DNA from: UBA946 sp031550725
GTDB lineage: Bacteria > Bacillota > Clostridia > Oscillospirales > Ruminococcaceae
Reading direction: 5' to 3'
Assembly: GCA_031550725.1 (NCBI GenBank)
Contig: JAVBOH010000009.1
Coordinates: forward strand, 62,001-126,000
DNA length: 64,000 nucleotides
The notes below the pieces were generated by a model. That model was not told where the DNA came from and did no database searches. It saw nothing but the letters and a program-made list of their open reading frames with translations. A program made the translations under genes and the position numbers. Positions within the stretch are counted from its first letter, which is position 1; every line of letters starts with the position of its first letter. This document shows positions 51,712-59,859 of the stretch, in pieces.

Positions 51712-51833
51712 TTAATCAATAGGCAATTCACGTTGTAATTCTATGATAAGCTTTCTTGCTATCCCAGGTTGCATTTTTTTTCGCTTTTACTTAGCTTTAA
51801 CATCTCTTTTATTTCATTAGCTTTTTCTTGCAT
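51712..51833 (-). pseudogene. Small frameshifted ORF with an A8 run
   Basis: A good site AAGGAG precedes the ATG at 51833 on the minus strand. The frame runs MQEKANEIKEMLKLSKSEKK and then stops after 24 codons (stop at 51759-51761). One added base in the eight-A run (plus-strand T8, 51774-51781) would extend it by KMQPGIARKLIIELQRELPI-like sequence to a stop at 51712, about 40 residues in all. Upstream a TATAAT with a TTTTCA -35 gives it a promoter. It may be a decayed gene or use slippage on the A-run. Family not recognised. Confidence 0.45.
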
Positions 51834-51975
51834 AATCTACACTCCTTTTGATAGTTTGTGTTTATTATACTACTTTTTTACATTTTGAAAAGCACTTACG
51901 CCAAATTTATTCACCGAATATATTATTTTGTCAAAATGTATTTAATATAAAAGTTAAATTCCATTAAATAGGTGA

Positions 51976-52094
51976 AATATTGCAACACTTCCCTATCGTT
52001 TGTTATTAATTGATAAACAGTGTATAAATTAATTCATATAATAATAAAAATACGCTAAAAAATGTTGCAATATTGGTACTAAATATGCTATAAT
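51976..52094 (+). promoter_or_regulatory. pot operon promoter with a distant inverted repeat
   Basis: TTGCAA (52065-52070), an 18-base spacer and TATAAT (52089-52094). The -35 lies in TGTTGCAATATT (52063-52074), which is the exact inverse of AATATTGCAACA at 51976-51987, 75 bases upstream. The right arm shares GCAATATT and its distance to the -10 with the tig promoter. Could be a paired operator or the stem of a small element. Confidence 0.55.
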
Positions 52095-52156
52095 TATTCT
52101 CGGTACTTTCCGTCATAATATGACATAAAAAATATTTTGGGAAGGATATGATTATA

Positions 52157-53209
52157 TTGAATAACTTAATTACACTAGAAAACATCTGTGTAACATTTGA
52201 TGATGAATCCGTTTTAAATAATATTAATCTTGAAATTAAAGATAAGGAGTTTGTTACTTTACTTGGTCCGTCAGGATGCGGTAAAACTACAATACTTAGG
52301 CTTATTGGTGGTTTTTTAACACCTGACAGTGGCAGTATAAAGTTTGAAGGAAAAGAAATCAATAAAATTCCACCATATAAAAGAAACGTTAATACTGTTT
52401 TTCAGAAATATGCATTATTTCCATTTTTAAATGTATATGAAAATATAGCATTTGGTTTAAAGATTAAAAAATTACCTGAAAAGGAAATCAATAAACGTGT
52501 TGAAAAAATGTTGAATTTAGTAAATTTAAAAGGTTTTGAACGACGTAGCGTCATGAATATGTCTGGTGGACAGCAACAGCGTGTTGCTATTGCTCGTGCA
52601 CTTGTTAATGAACCAAAAATTTTGCTTTTGGATGAGCCATTATCAGCACTTGATCTGAAACTTCGTAAAGAAATGCAAATTGAGCTTAAGAGAATTCAGC
52701 AGCAGCTTGAAATAACTTTTATTTATGTTACTCACGATCAGGAAGAAGCTTTAACAATGAGTGATACAATTGTTGTAATTCATAATGGTGTTATTCAGCA
52801 AATTGGCTCACCTGTTGATATTTATAATGAACCTGAAAATGCATTTGTTGCTGATTTTATAGGTGAAAGTAACATCCTTAAGGGTGTTATATTAAAAGAC
52901 AAGCTTGTTCAAATTGGTGGACACGAATATGAATGTGTTGATTTCGGATTTGGTAATAACACACCTGTTGATGTTGTTATTCGTCCTGAAGATGTTAAAC
53001 TTGTGAAACCAGAGGAATCAAAAATTACCGGTATTGTTGAGTCTGTTATTTTTAAAGGTGTTCATTATGAGATGGAAATTGCTGCATATGACCATAGATG
53101 GATGGTACATTCAACAAAATCTGCTGAACTTGGAACTGATGTTGGAATTTCATTCAAGCCAATGGATATTCATATCATGAACAGAATGAAAACTGATGAA
53201 AATGAATAA
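52157..53209 (+). CDS. potA: Spermidine/putrescine ABC transporter ATP-binding protein
   Basis: 350 residues. TTG 52157 is preferred because GAAGGA ends ten bases before it; ATG 52148 is only one base from that site. Walker A GPSGCGKTT, signature MSGGQQQRVAIARAL, Walker B ILLLDEPLSALD and a C-terminal TOBE/OB domain (VVIRPEDVKLV). It powers polyamine import with PotBCD, whose genes follow in one operon. Confidence 0.95.
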   Translation: MNNLITLENICVTFDDESVLNNINLEIKDKEFVTLLGPSGCGKTTILRLIGGFLTPDSGSIKFEGKEINKIPPYKRNVNTVFQKYALFPFLNVYENIAFGLKIKKLPEKEINKRVEKMLNLVNLKGFERRSVMNMSGGQQQRVAIARALVNEPKILLLDEPLSALDLKLRKEMQIELKRIQQQLEITFIYVTHDQEEALTMSDTIVVIHNGVIQQIGSPVDIYNEPENAFVADFIGESNILKGVILKDKLVQIGGHEYECVDFGFGNNTPVDVVIRPEDVKLVKPEESKITGIVESVIFKGVHYEMEIAAYDHRWMVHSTKSAELGTDVGISFKPMDIHIMNRMKTDENE

Positions 53210-53249
53210 TTAGTCCCTTAAATGATAATTAGAAAGGATGAATACTCAT

Positions 53250-54056
53250 TTGAAAAAACTTATTTCTGTCCCTTACTTAGTCTGGATGGCTGTATTTACT
53301 GTGATACCATTAATAATGGTAGGATACTTTGCATTTACAGACAGTGATGGACATTTTACGCTTATTAATATCGCAAATGTTGCACAATACACAAACATTT
53401 TTATACGTTCGATATGGTTAGCTGCGTTCGCAACAATTATTTGCCTTATAATTGCATATCCGCTTTGTTATATATTATCAAAGCTCGATGAAAAATATCA
53501 AGGTACTGTTTTGATGATTGTTATGCTGCCAATGTGGATGAATTATCTTCTTCGTACATATGCATGGATGACCTTGCTTGGAAATAATGGTATTATTAAT
53601 CAATTTATCGGTATGCTTGGTTTTGAGCATGTTAAAATGTTGAATACTTCAGGTGCTGTTGTATTAGGTATAGTTTATAATTATCTTCCGTTTATGATTT
53701 TACCGATATATTCTGTTATGGTGAAGATTGATAAAAGTATATTAATTGCTGCACAGGACTTAGGCTGTAATTCAAGAAACACACTTTTCAGAGTTGTTCT
53801 GCCATCATCATTTCCTGGAATAATGTCTGGTGTAACGATGGTATTTGTTCCTGCTATCAGTACATTTATCATCTCACGTATGCTAGGTGGCGGCTCACAT
53901 ATGCTTATCGGTGACTTAATCGAAATGCAATTCCTCGGAAACTCATATAATCCAAACCTCGGAGCTGCTATTTCACTTGTTTTAATGGTTATTATCCTGC
54001 TGATTATGACAATAATGAACCAATTTGATAATGACGATGATAGAGTTTTGATGTAA
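53250..54056 (+). CDS. potB: Spermidine/putrescine ABC transporter permease PotB
   Basis: 268 residues from TTG 53250, eleven bases after AAAGGA; ATG 53238 overlaps the site itself. Six membrane helices and the ABC-coupling loop AAQDLGCNSRNTLFRVVLPSSFPGI. Forms the channel with PotC. Confidence 0.94.
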   Translation: MKKLISVPYLVWMAVFTVIPLIMVGYFAFTDSDGHFTLINIANVAQYTNIFIRSIWLAAFATIICLIIAYPLCYILSKLDEKYQGTVLMIVMLPMWMNYLLRTYAWMTLLGNNGIINQFIGMLGFEHVKMLNTSGAVVLGIVYNYLPFMILPIYSVMVKIDKSILIAAQDLGCNSRNTLFRVVLPSSFPGIMSGVTMVFVPAISTFIISRMLGGGSHMLIGDLIEMQFLGNSYNPNLGAAISLVLMVIILLIMTIMNQFDNDDDRVLM

Positions 54057-54081
54057 TTTTTGTTTATTAAGGATGTGATAC

Positions 54082-54888
54082 TTGTTGAAAATATTTTCAA
54101 AGATTTACGTTTCTTTAGTTTTGATGTTTTTATATATACCAATATTGGTTTTGATAATCTTTTCTTTTAACGAAACAAAAAGTCGTTCTGTTTTTTCAGG
54201 ATTTACTTTTGATTGGTATATAAAACTTTTTCATAATGAACTCATTATGCGTTCGCTGCTAAACACTCTAATTATTGCTGTTATTGCATCTGTACTTTCA
54301 ACAATTCTTGGTACTGCAGCTGCAATCGGTATAAATAATATGAAAAAACTCCCACGTGCATTAACAATGCAGGTAACCAATATACCTATTATAAATCCTG
54401 AAATTGTTACAGGTGTATCCTTGATGCTGCTTTTCGTGTTCTTTGCAGCAAGAATGAATTTTGAATTTGGTTTTATTACATTGATTATTGCACATATTAC
54501 TTTTAATGTGCCATATATAATTTTAAATGTTATGCCAAAATTTCGGCAAATGAATCCTAATATTTATCAAGCAGCACAAGACTTGGGATGTGACCCTATT
54601 AGTGCATTTTTCAAGGTAGTTTTACCTGAAATTATGCCAGGTGTAATATCAGGATTTTTAATGGCATTTACATTCTCGCTTGATGATTTTGTTGTCAGTT
54701 ATTTTACAAGTGGTGCAACATCACAAACATTGCCCATCACAATTTACTCCATGACAAGAAGAAAAATTAGTCCGGAAATAAATGCGCTTTCAACAATAAT
54801 TTTTGTTATAATTATTATTGTACTTGTTGTGAAAAATGTTTTGGAATCTAAAAACAGAAAAAGGAGTGCTAAAAATAATGGATTTTAA
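54082..54888 (+). CDS. potC: Spermidine/putrescine ABC transporter permease PotC
   Basis: 268 residues; TTG start at 54082 (or 54085) after AAGGATG. Six membrane helices with the coupling loop AAQDLGCDPISAFFKVVLPE. Overlaps the potD start by eleven bases. Confidence 0.94.
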   Translation: MLKIFSKIYVSLVLMFLYIPILVLIIFSFNETKSRSVFSGFTFDWYIKLFHNELIMRSLLNTLIIAVIASVLSTILGTAAAIGINNMKKLPRALTMQVTNIPIINPEIVTGVSLMLLFVFFAARMNFEFGFITLIIAHITFNVPYIILNVMPKFRQMNPNIYQAAQDLGCDPISAFFKVVLPEIMPGVISGFLMAFTFSLDDFVVSYFTSGATSQTLPITIYSMTRRKISPEINALSTIIFVIIIIVLVVKNVLESKNRKRSAKNNGF

Positions 54889-56137
54889 AAGAATTTCAAC
54901 TGTTATATTAGCATTCTGTTTGTCACTTTCATTATGCTCATGTTCATATAATGATGATGAATATGAGGAAGACGAAGATTATGAAACTCTCACTTTAACT
55001 GTTGAAGATAAGGATTATTACGAACGTTTTAAGAACAATGGACTTTCGATTAATGTATACAACTGGGGTGAGTATATTTCTAACGGCAGTGATGGTACTA
55101 TCGATGTAAATGCTGAGTTTACAAAGCTTACCGGCATTAAAGTTAATTACAGTACTTATGCTACAAATGAGGAGCTATATGCAAAGCTAAAAGGCGGCGG
55201 ATCAACATATGATATAATTATTCCCTCTGATTATATGATTTCTCGTATGATTAAAGAAAATATGCTGTTACCTCTTGACCTTAACAACATTCCTAACTTT
55301 GAGTATATTATGGATAAGTTTACTGACCCTGAATACGATAGCGGATGTAATTATTCTGTACCATATACTTGGGGAACTGTTGGAATTATTTATGACCATA
55401 CTGTTATTGAAGAGGAAAGTATTGACTGGGGAATTCTGTGGGATGATAATTATACCGATAGAATATTAATGTTTGACAATCCTCGTGATGCCTTTGCTAT
55501 CGCTGAAATTATCCTCGGATATTCACTCAACACTGAAAATTCACAGGAACTTAAAGCTGTTGGTGATAAGCTAAAAGAACAGAAAAAGGTTGTTCAATCT
55601 TATGTAATGGATGAAATTTTTGATAAAATGGGTGCAGGCGAAGCTGTTATAGCACCATATTATGCAGGAGATGCTGTTACTTTAATGGATGAATATGAGG
55701 ACCTTTCATTTGTTATACCTGAAAGTGGAACTAACCTTTTTATTGATGCTATGTGTATACCCAAATCATCAAAAAATCGTGAAGCTGCTGAAATCTATAT
55801 AAACTTTATGTGTGAACCTGATATTGCATATACTACAACAACATATATAGGTTATTCAACACCAAATACAGCAGCTTTTGATATGCTTGATGATGAAATT
55901 AAAGATGATGGTATATCATATCCTGACGATGATTATATCCTTAATAAGACTACGATATATAGAAACTTATCTGATGATGCCAACCTTCAAATGCAAACAC
56001 TTTGGACAGAAATGAAATCCACCGAAGCTAATTCACAAAATCAATGGATAGTTCTTGTTTTCATGTTAGGATGTATTTCTGCATCATTAGTAATATTAAT
56101 TAACAGATATCGTAAGCGTAAAAGGGATTTATTTTAA
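54878..56137 (+). CDS. potD: Polyamine-binding lipoprotein PotD with a C-terminal membrane helix
   Basis: 419 residues from the ATG at 54878 (AAGGAG upstream). Lipobox LCSC with Cys22, an acidic linker (Asp/Glu/Tyr), then the periplasmic-binding fold: LSINVYNWGEYIS, YDIIIPSDYMISRM, SVPYTWGTVGI and the ligand-site region FIDAMCIPKSSKN. Unlike standard PotD, the protein ends in a hydrophobic helix of about 19 residues followed by NRYRKRKRDLF, so it would be held at both ends. Otherwise the operon is normal. A terminator follows. Confidence 0.93.
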   Translation: MDFKRISTVILAFCLSLSLCSCSYNDDEYEEDEDYETLTLTVEDKDYYERFKNNGLSINVYNWGEYISNGSDGTIDVNAEFTKLTGIKVNYSTYATNEELYAKLKGGGSTYDIIIPSDYMISRMIKENMLLPLDLNNIPNFEYIMDKFTDPEYDSGCNYSVPYTWGTVGIIYDHTVIEEESIDWGILWDDNYTDRILMFDNPRDAFAIAEIILGYSLNTENSQELKAVGDKLKEQKKVVQSYVMDEIFDKMGAGEAVIAPYYAGDAVTLMDEYEDLSFVIPESGTNLFIDAMCIPKSSKNREAAEIYINFMCEPDIAYTTTTYIGYSTPNTAAFDMLDDEIKDDGISYPDDDYILNKTTIYRNLSDDANLQMQTLWTEMKSTEANSQNQWIVLVFMLGCISASLVILINRYRKRKRDLF

Positions 56138-56142
56138 TACAA

Positions 56143-56192
56143 AATAATAACCGCTGTAATGCAGAATTCGCATTTACAGCGGTTATTATTAT
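56143..56192 (+). terminator. Terminator of potABCD
   Basis: Stem AATAACCGCTGTAA-TGC with GCATTTACAGCGGTTATT (one bulged base), 7-base loop, T-rich tail. Confidence 0.82.
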
Positions 56193-56391
56193 ATTATTCA
56201 CCATAACGCTATCAGGGTATTCTCCCCCCTACTGATTTAAATACAAAAATACGTTTTACAATTTCAAGCTTTTTGAGAAATGCAATGACATATCAATCGT
56301 CAGCTTTGCAAGCATCATTGGTGTCAATAATAACAGCTCATTTAATCGGTAACTATATATAGCTTTTTTGTGACAATCCCCCCTTTCAAAT

Positions 56392-56769
56392 TCATTGACT
56401 TAAACATTTAACAGCATCTTCCAAAGATGAAATAAAGAAAAAGTCCTTACCAGCATTGCTTTCACGAATAAAATCTTTTAATGGCTTACTTGTGTATGTA
56501 GAAAAATCACCGACAATAGCCATCTTAAAGTTGTAGTTAATGTATTTCTGAAGAATTTCTCCAGCTATCTTTTTTGACAGTATAAAAAAATCCTCATTAA
56601 AATTAGATTTATCAAGCACAATTTTATCACAATTTGTTTCATATCGAACCGTGCTCATTAAATCAAGTGCTGATGAAATGTCATATATGATAATATCATC
56701 ATATTTAATATATGCAATATCTTGCTTTTCACCAAGAATTTCATATTTTAAAAATTTCTCATTAGCCAT
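56392..56769 (-). CDS. DUF4180 protein
   Basis: 125 residues. The pattern IIYDISSALDLMSTVRYETNCDKIVLDKSN, then AGEILQKYINYNFKMAIVGDFS and SKPLKDFIRESNAGKDFFF is that of DUF4180, a small single-domain family often linked to DNA-binding or stress genes; its biochemical role is unknown. Strong GGAGG before the ATG. It diverges from sigK across 110 bases. Confidence 0.88.
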   Translation of the reverse strand: MANEKFLKYEILGEKQDIAYIKYDDIIIYDISSALDLMSTVRYETNCDKIVLDKSNFNEDFFILSKKIAGEILQKYINYNFKMAIVGDFSTYTSKPLKDFIRESNAGKDFFFISSLEDAVKCLSQ

Positions 56770-56879
56770 GTGTAAGCTACCTCCATGCTTATTAAATTAA
56801 AAATATTTATAGACATAGGACATCTCCATTACAGCATAAGATTGCACATATGCAGTTAACTACAAGGGAGATGATTGAA

Positions 56880-57596
56880 ATGTTTTCAGCACTAATAAAC
56901 CTAGCACTTGAAAATTTATTGTTCTTTGCGTTACATTTAGAAAACAACGGTGTATTTCCAAAACCACTTTCATCTAAAGATGAAGCAGATTGTTTCGAGA
57001 AAATGGCAAATGGCGACCAAGAAGCAAGAAAAAAGCTTATTGAACACAACCTGCGTCTTGTTGCACATATAATAAAAAAATATTACAGTGTCACAAGTGA
57101 ACAGGATGATTTAATATCCATAGGCACAATAGGTCTTATTAAAGCTGTTCAATCTTTTGATTACAGTAAGGGAACAAAATTTGCTACTTATGCTTCAAGA
57201 TGTATCGAAAACGAAGTATTAATGCATTTTCGCTCTCTCAAAAAATCAGCAGGAGATGTATATTTCGATGCGCCAGTTGATACAGATAAAGACGGCAATC
57301 AATTAACACTTGTTGATATAATCGTAGAGGACGACGGAATTATTGAGCAGATTGACTTAAACATTAAATCGGAACAGCTATATAAATTTCTACATGAATG
57401 CCTTGATGAACGTGAGGTTGAAATCATCACACATAGATATGGCCTTTATGGATACAAACCACTTACACAGCGTGAAGTTGCCAAAAAGCTGAATATATCA
57501 CGTTCATACGTGTCAAGAATTGAGAAAAAAGCATTAGCAACCCTAAAAAAGAAGTATGACCGTTCATCTTTTATGGATTTAAACAGAAAACTTTAA
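56880..57596 (+). CDS. sigK: Pro-SigK, late sporulation RNA polymerase sigma factor
   Basis: 238 residues from the ATG at 56880, nine bases after AAGGGAG; ATGs at 56850 and 56871 are rejected by spacing. It begins with a hydrophobic pro-sequence of about 20 residues (MFSALINLALENLLFFALHL), as in pro-SigK, which must be cut by SpoIVFB. Then sigma-70 regions 2 (LIEHNLRLVAHI, DLISIGTIGLIKAVQSFD, FATYASRCIENE) and 4 (YKPLTQREVAKKLNISRSYVSRIEK). The gene is uninterrupted (no skin element). It would drive mother-cell coat and lysis genes. The promoter was not resolved; a CATAAGAT box at about 56835 faintly recalls a mother-cell sigma site. Confidence 0.93.
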   Translation: MFSALINLALENLLFFALHLENNGVFPKPLSSKDEADCFEKMANGDQEARKKLIEHNLRLVAHIIKKYYSVTSEQDDLISIGTIGLIKAVQSFDYSKGTKFATYASRCIENEVLMHFRSLKKSAGDVYFDAPVDTDKDGNQLTLVDIIVEDDGIIEQIDLNIKSEQLYKFLHECLDEREVEIITHRYGLYGYKPLTQREVAKKLNISRSYVSRIEKKALATLKKKYDRSSFMDLNRKL

Positions 57597-57611
57597 ATAT
57601 CATGTTTATAC

Positions 57612-57640
57612 TTGATTTTTTTGTGAATATATTGTATAAT
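57612..57640 (+). promoter_or_regulatory. Promoter of the GtrA gene
   Basis: TTGATT (57612-57617), a 17-base spacer and TATAAT (57635-57640), 35 bases before the start. Confidence 0.72.
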
Positions 57641-57674
57641 ATTAATAACAAAATAAATTAAGGCGGTTAGACGA

Positions 57675-58133
57675 TTGAAAAATATAAAAGAAATTTTGGA
57701 GTTATTTTTTCATTTTAAATTCAGAGCATTACTAATAGAACCAACTCAAAATAGCTTTTTACAATTTTGTCGTTATGTACTTGTAGGTGGAATTGCCGCT
57801 TTGGTTGACTGGTCAATTTTATATTTAATTACACAATCAGGTTTATATTATATGTTTTCAGCTATAATATCATTTTTAGCTGGACTTTTTGTTAATTTTA
57901 TATTATCAAAAAAATTAGTATTCAAAGCAATGAACAATAAAACTGGTATTGTAATTGAATTTTTAATATATGCATTAATTGGGATAATTGGTTTAGGAAT
58001 AACATTGGTATTAATGTATTTTTTTACAGAAAAACTTGAATTTTTTTATATGCTATCAAAAATTATAGCGACTGTTATTGTCTTAGTATGGAATTTTCTT
58101 GCACGAAAATTCATGTTATATAAAAACAAATAA
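57675..58133 (+). CDS. GtrA-family membrane protein
   Basis: 152 residues; TTG start after AAGGCGG. Four membrane helices; signature FCRYVLVGGIAALVDWSILY and NFILSKKLVF. GtrA proteins are thought to flip or present undecaprenyl-linked sugars for cell-surface glycosylation. It faces the FAD-oxidoreductase and GT39-like genes, which suggests a shared surface-glycan role. Confidence 0.9.
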   Translation: MKNIKEILELFFHFKFRALLIEPTQNSFLQFCRYVLVGGIAALVDWSILYLITQSGLYYMFSAIISFLAGLFVNFILSKKLVFKAMNNKTGIVIEFLIYALIGIIGLGITLVLMYFFTEKLEFFYMLSKIIATVIVLVWNFLARKFMLYKNK

Positions 58134-58139
58134 GAATAT

Positions 58140-58172
58140 ATGGTGTTTACTTTTATCGTAAACACCATTTTT
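58140..58172. terminator. Bidirectional terminator between gtrA and the FAD oxidoreductase gene
   Basis: Perfect 11-bp stem ATGGTGTTTAC / GTAAACACCAT, 7-base loop, T-run on the plus side and A-run on the other. Confidence 0.82.
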
Positions 58173-58180
58173 ATTTGCTA

Positions 58181-59761
58181 TTAATCATTTTTTTTAGTTG
58201 ATGTTTCGTGATACTCTTTTTCAGTATTAACATTCCAGATATCACTTTTATCATGGGAACCATAAATAATTGCTTTTGCAGCATTAATTGCAGTTCGCAT
58301 AGAATGATCCATATTGTTATAACGATGCTGACCGTTTCTACCAATACAGAAAAGATTGTTAAAACTATCAAGATAGTTTTTAACTTTGTCAAACTGCGAA
58401 TATGTACCAAAATACGCAGGATAAGCCTTTTTAACCTTAATAGTATAGCTATCAACAATATTTTCGTTTTTAATAATACCTATCTTTTCAAGTTCGTCTG
58501 ATGCAAATTGAATAAATTCATCAGATGACATATTCCACAAAATATCATCTTCAGTACAAAAATATTCAAGTCCAATCCAAACATATTTATTTATATCTTC
58601 AATCATATAAGGTGACCAGTTATTAAATATCTGTAAGCGTCCAAGTTTTACATCACGCTCTTGAATATAAATCCAACAGTCAGGAACAATGTTATTTATA
58701 GTTTTATACTTAGTTTTATTTGATATTTCAAGCTTATTAACAAGCAAACCAACTGTTATAAAATCACGATATGGTAGATTGGATGCAATATTAAACACAT
58801 CCTCTGGAACTTGCGGTAAAGCAGAAACAATGTCTTTAACTGGCATTGAAGATATCAGATAATCACAATTTATCGTTTTAACATTACCAAATTCAGATGA
58901 ATTTTTATTGGTATTTTTAATTTTAACACTAGTTATTTTATAACCATCAGTGAGAATTTCAACAACTTCACTATTCATATAAAGCTCTGCCCCAAGCTTA
59001 CAGTTTATATCAGAAAGCTTTTCCCATAACTGTCCTGGTCCATACTTTGGATAATAAAATTCTTCAATAAGCGACGTTTCAATATTCTTTTTATCCTTAA
59101 AAGGTTTTGACATTGCAGAAGTAATAACCTTCCATACAGAAAGTCCTTTTACACGCTGTGCACCCCAGTCAGCAGCGATATTCGAGGGATGCACACCCCA
59201 TAATTTCTCCGTATAATCTTCAAAAAACATTTCATAAAGCGGACGTCCAAAACGATTAATATAAAAGTTTTCAAGTGATGTTTCAGGCAGCTTATGCACA
59301 ATACTAGCCAGATACCCAAAACCTGCTTTAACTGTATTAACAAAACCCATATTAATAAACGTTGCTGGTTTTAAAGAAATTGGATAATCAAAAAATCTAT
59401 GCCTGTAATAAATTCTCGAAACACGATTTCTGATAAGAAAAACATCGTCAATTTTCTCAGGATCAGCGTCAGTATTCTTTGAAAGCATAGTGTTTCTGCC
59501 AAGAACAATATCATCCTTAGATGGAGCAGACTGAAGTGGAAGAATGTCCATCCATATTTTCATAATTTCATCGTCCTTAGAAAAAAAACGATGGCCGCCA
59601 ATATCAATTCGATTATTTTTATAATGTGCAGTTCTTGAAATACCACCAATAAACTCACTTGCTTCAATAATAATTGGGTGAAATTCACAACTCTGTTTTA
59701 ATAATGAATATGCTGCAGTAAGACCAGCAGGACCCGCACCAATAATAACAACATTTTTCAC
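58181..59761 (-). CDS. FAD-dependent oxidoreductase, UDP-galactopyranose mutase/amine oxidase-like
   Basis: 526 residues from GTG 59761, seven bases after AAAGGAGGG; an upstream ATG (59863) would nearly touch the preceding gene and lacks a site. N-terminal dinucleotide fold VVIIGAGPAGLTAAYSLL (GAGPAG at 8-13), then IIEASEFIGGISRT and IDIGGHRFFSK. The family groups with UDP-galactopyranose mutases and amine-oxidase-like enzymes found in surface-polysaccharide loci. Near the end CIGRNGQHRYNNMDHSM fits the FAD-binding C-terminal motif. The substrate is unknown; a sugar nucleotide is a reasonable guess. Confidence 0.83.
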   Translation of the reverse strand: MKNVVIIGAGPAGLTAAYSLLKQSCEFHPIIIEASEFIGGISRTAHYKNNRIDIGGHRFFSKDDEIMKIWMDILPLQSAPSKDDIVLGRNTMLSKNTDADPEKIDDVFLIRNRVSRIYYRHRFFDYPISLKPATFINMGFVNTVKAGFGYLASIVHKLPETSLENFYINRFGRPLYEMFFEDYTEKLWGVHPSNIAADWGAQRVKGLSVWKVITSAMSKPFKDKKNIETSLIEEFYYPKYGPGQLWEKLSDINCKLGAELYMNSEVVEILTDGYKITSVKIKNTNKNSSEFGNVKTINCDYLISSMPVKDIVSALPQVPEDVFNIASNLPYRDFITVGLLVNKLEISNKTKYKTINNIVPDCWIYIQERDVKLGRLQIFNNWSPYMIEDINKYVWIGLEYFCTEDDILWNMSSDEFIQFASDELEKIGIIKNENIVDSYTIKVKKAYPAYFGTYSQFDKVKNYLDSFNNLFCIGRNGQHRYNNMDHSMRTAINAAKAIIYGSHDKSDIWNVNTEKEYHETSTKKND

Positions 59762-59859
59762 TTTATGACCCTCCTTTATAAGTTTGGGTAATTTTATACT
59801 ACAAAACTTGATAAAATAATTATTGTTTAAACCTGATACAAAATTATAATATTTTACAT

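Larger units (their letters stand above)
51413..52156. other. Gene-poor region between ruvX and potA (744 bases)
   Basis: Contains, in order, an IS200/IS605-derived remnant bounded by 12-bp inverted repeats (51415-51627), a palindrome CGCAAAA / TTTTGCG (51679-51698), a small frameshifted minus-strand ORF with promoter and ribosome site (51712-51833), an AATATTGCAACA inverted repeat pair and the pot promoter. No intact gene longer than 24 codons. Confidence 0.7.

Noticed and set aside
56215..56385. Two poly-C/poly-G tracts after potD, resembling ribosome sites on the minus strand
   Set aside because: No start codon with suitable spacing opens a frame of useful length; the longest nearby frame lacks a start at its beginning.
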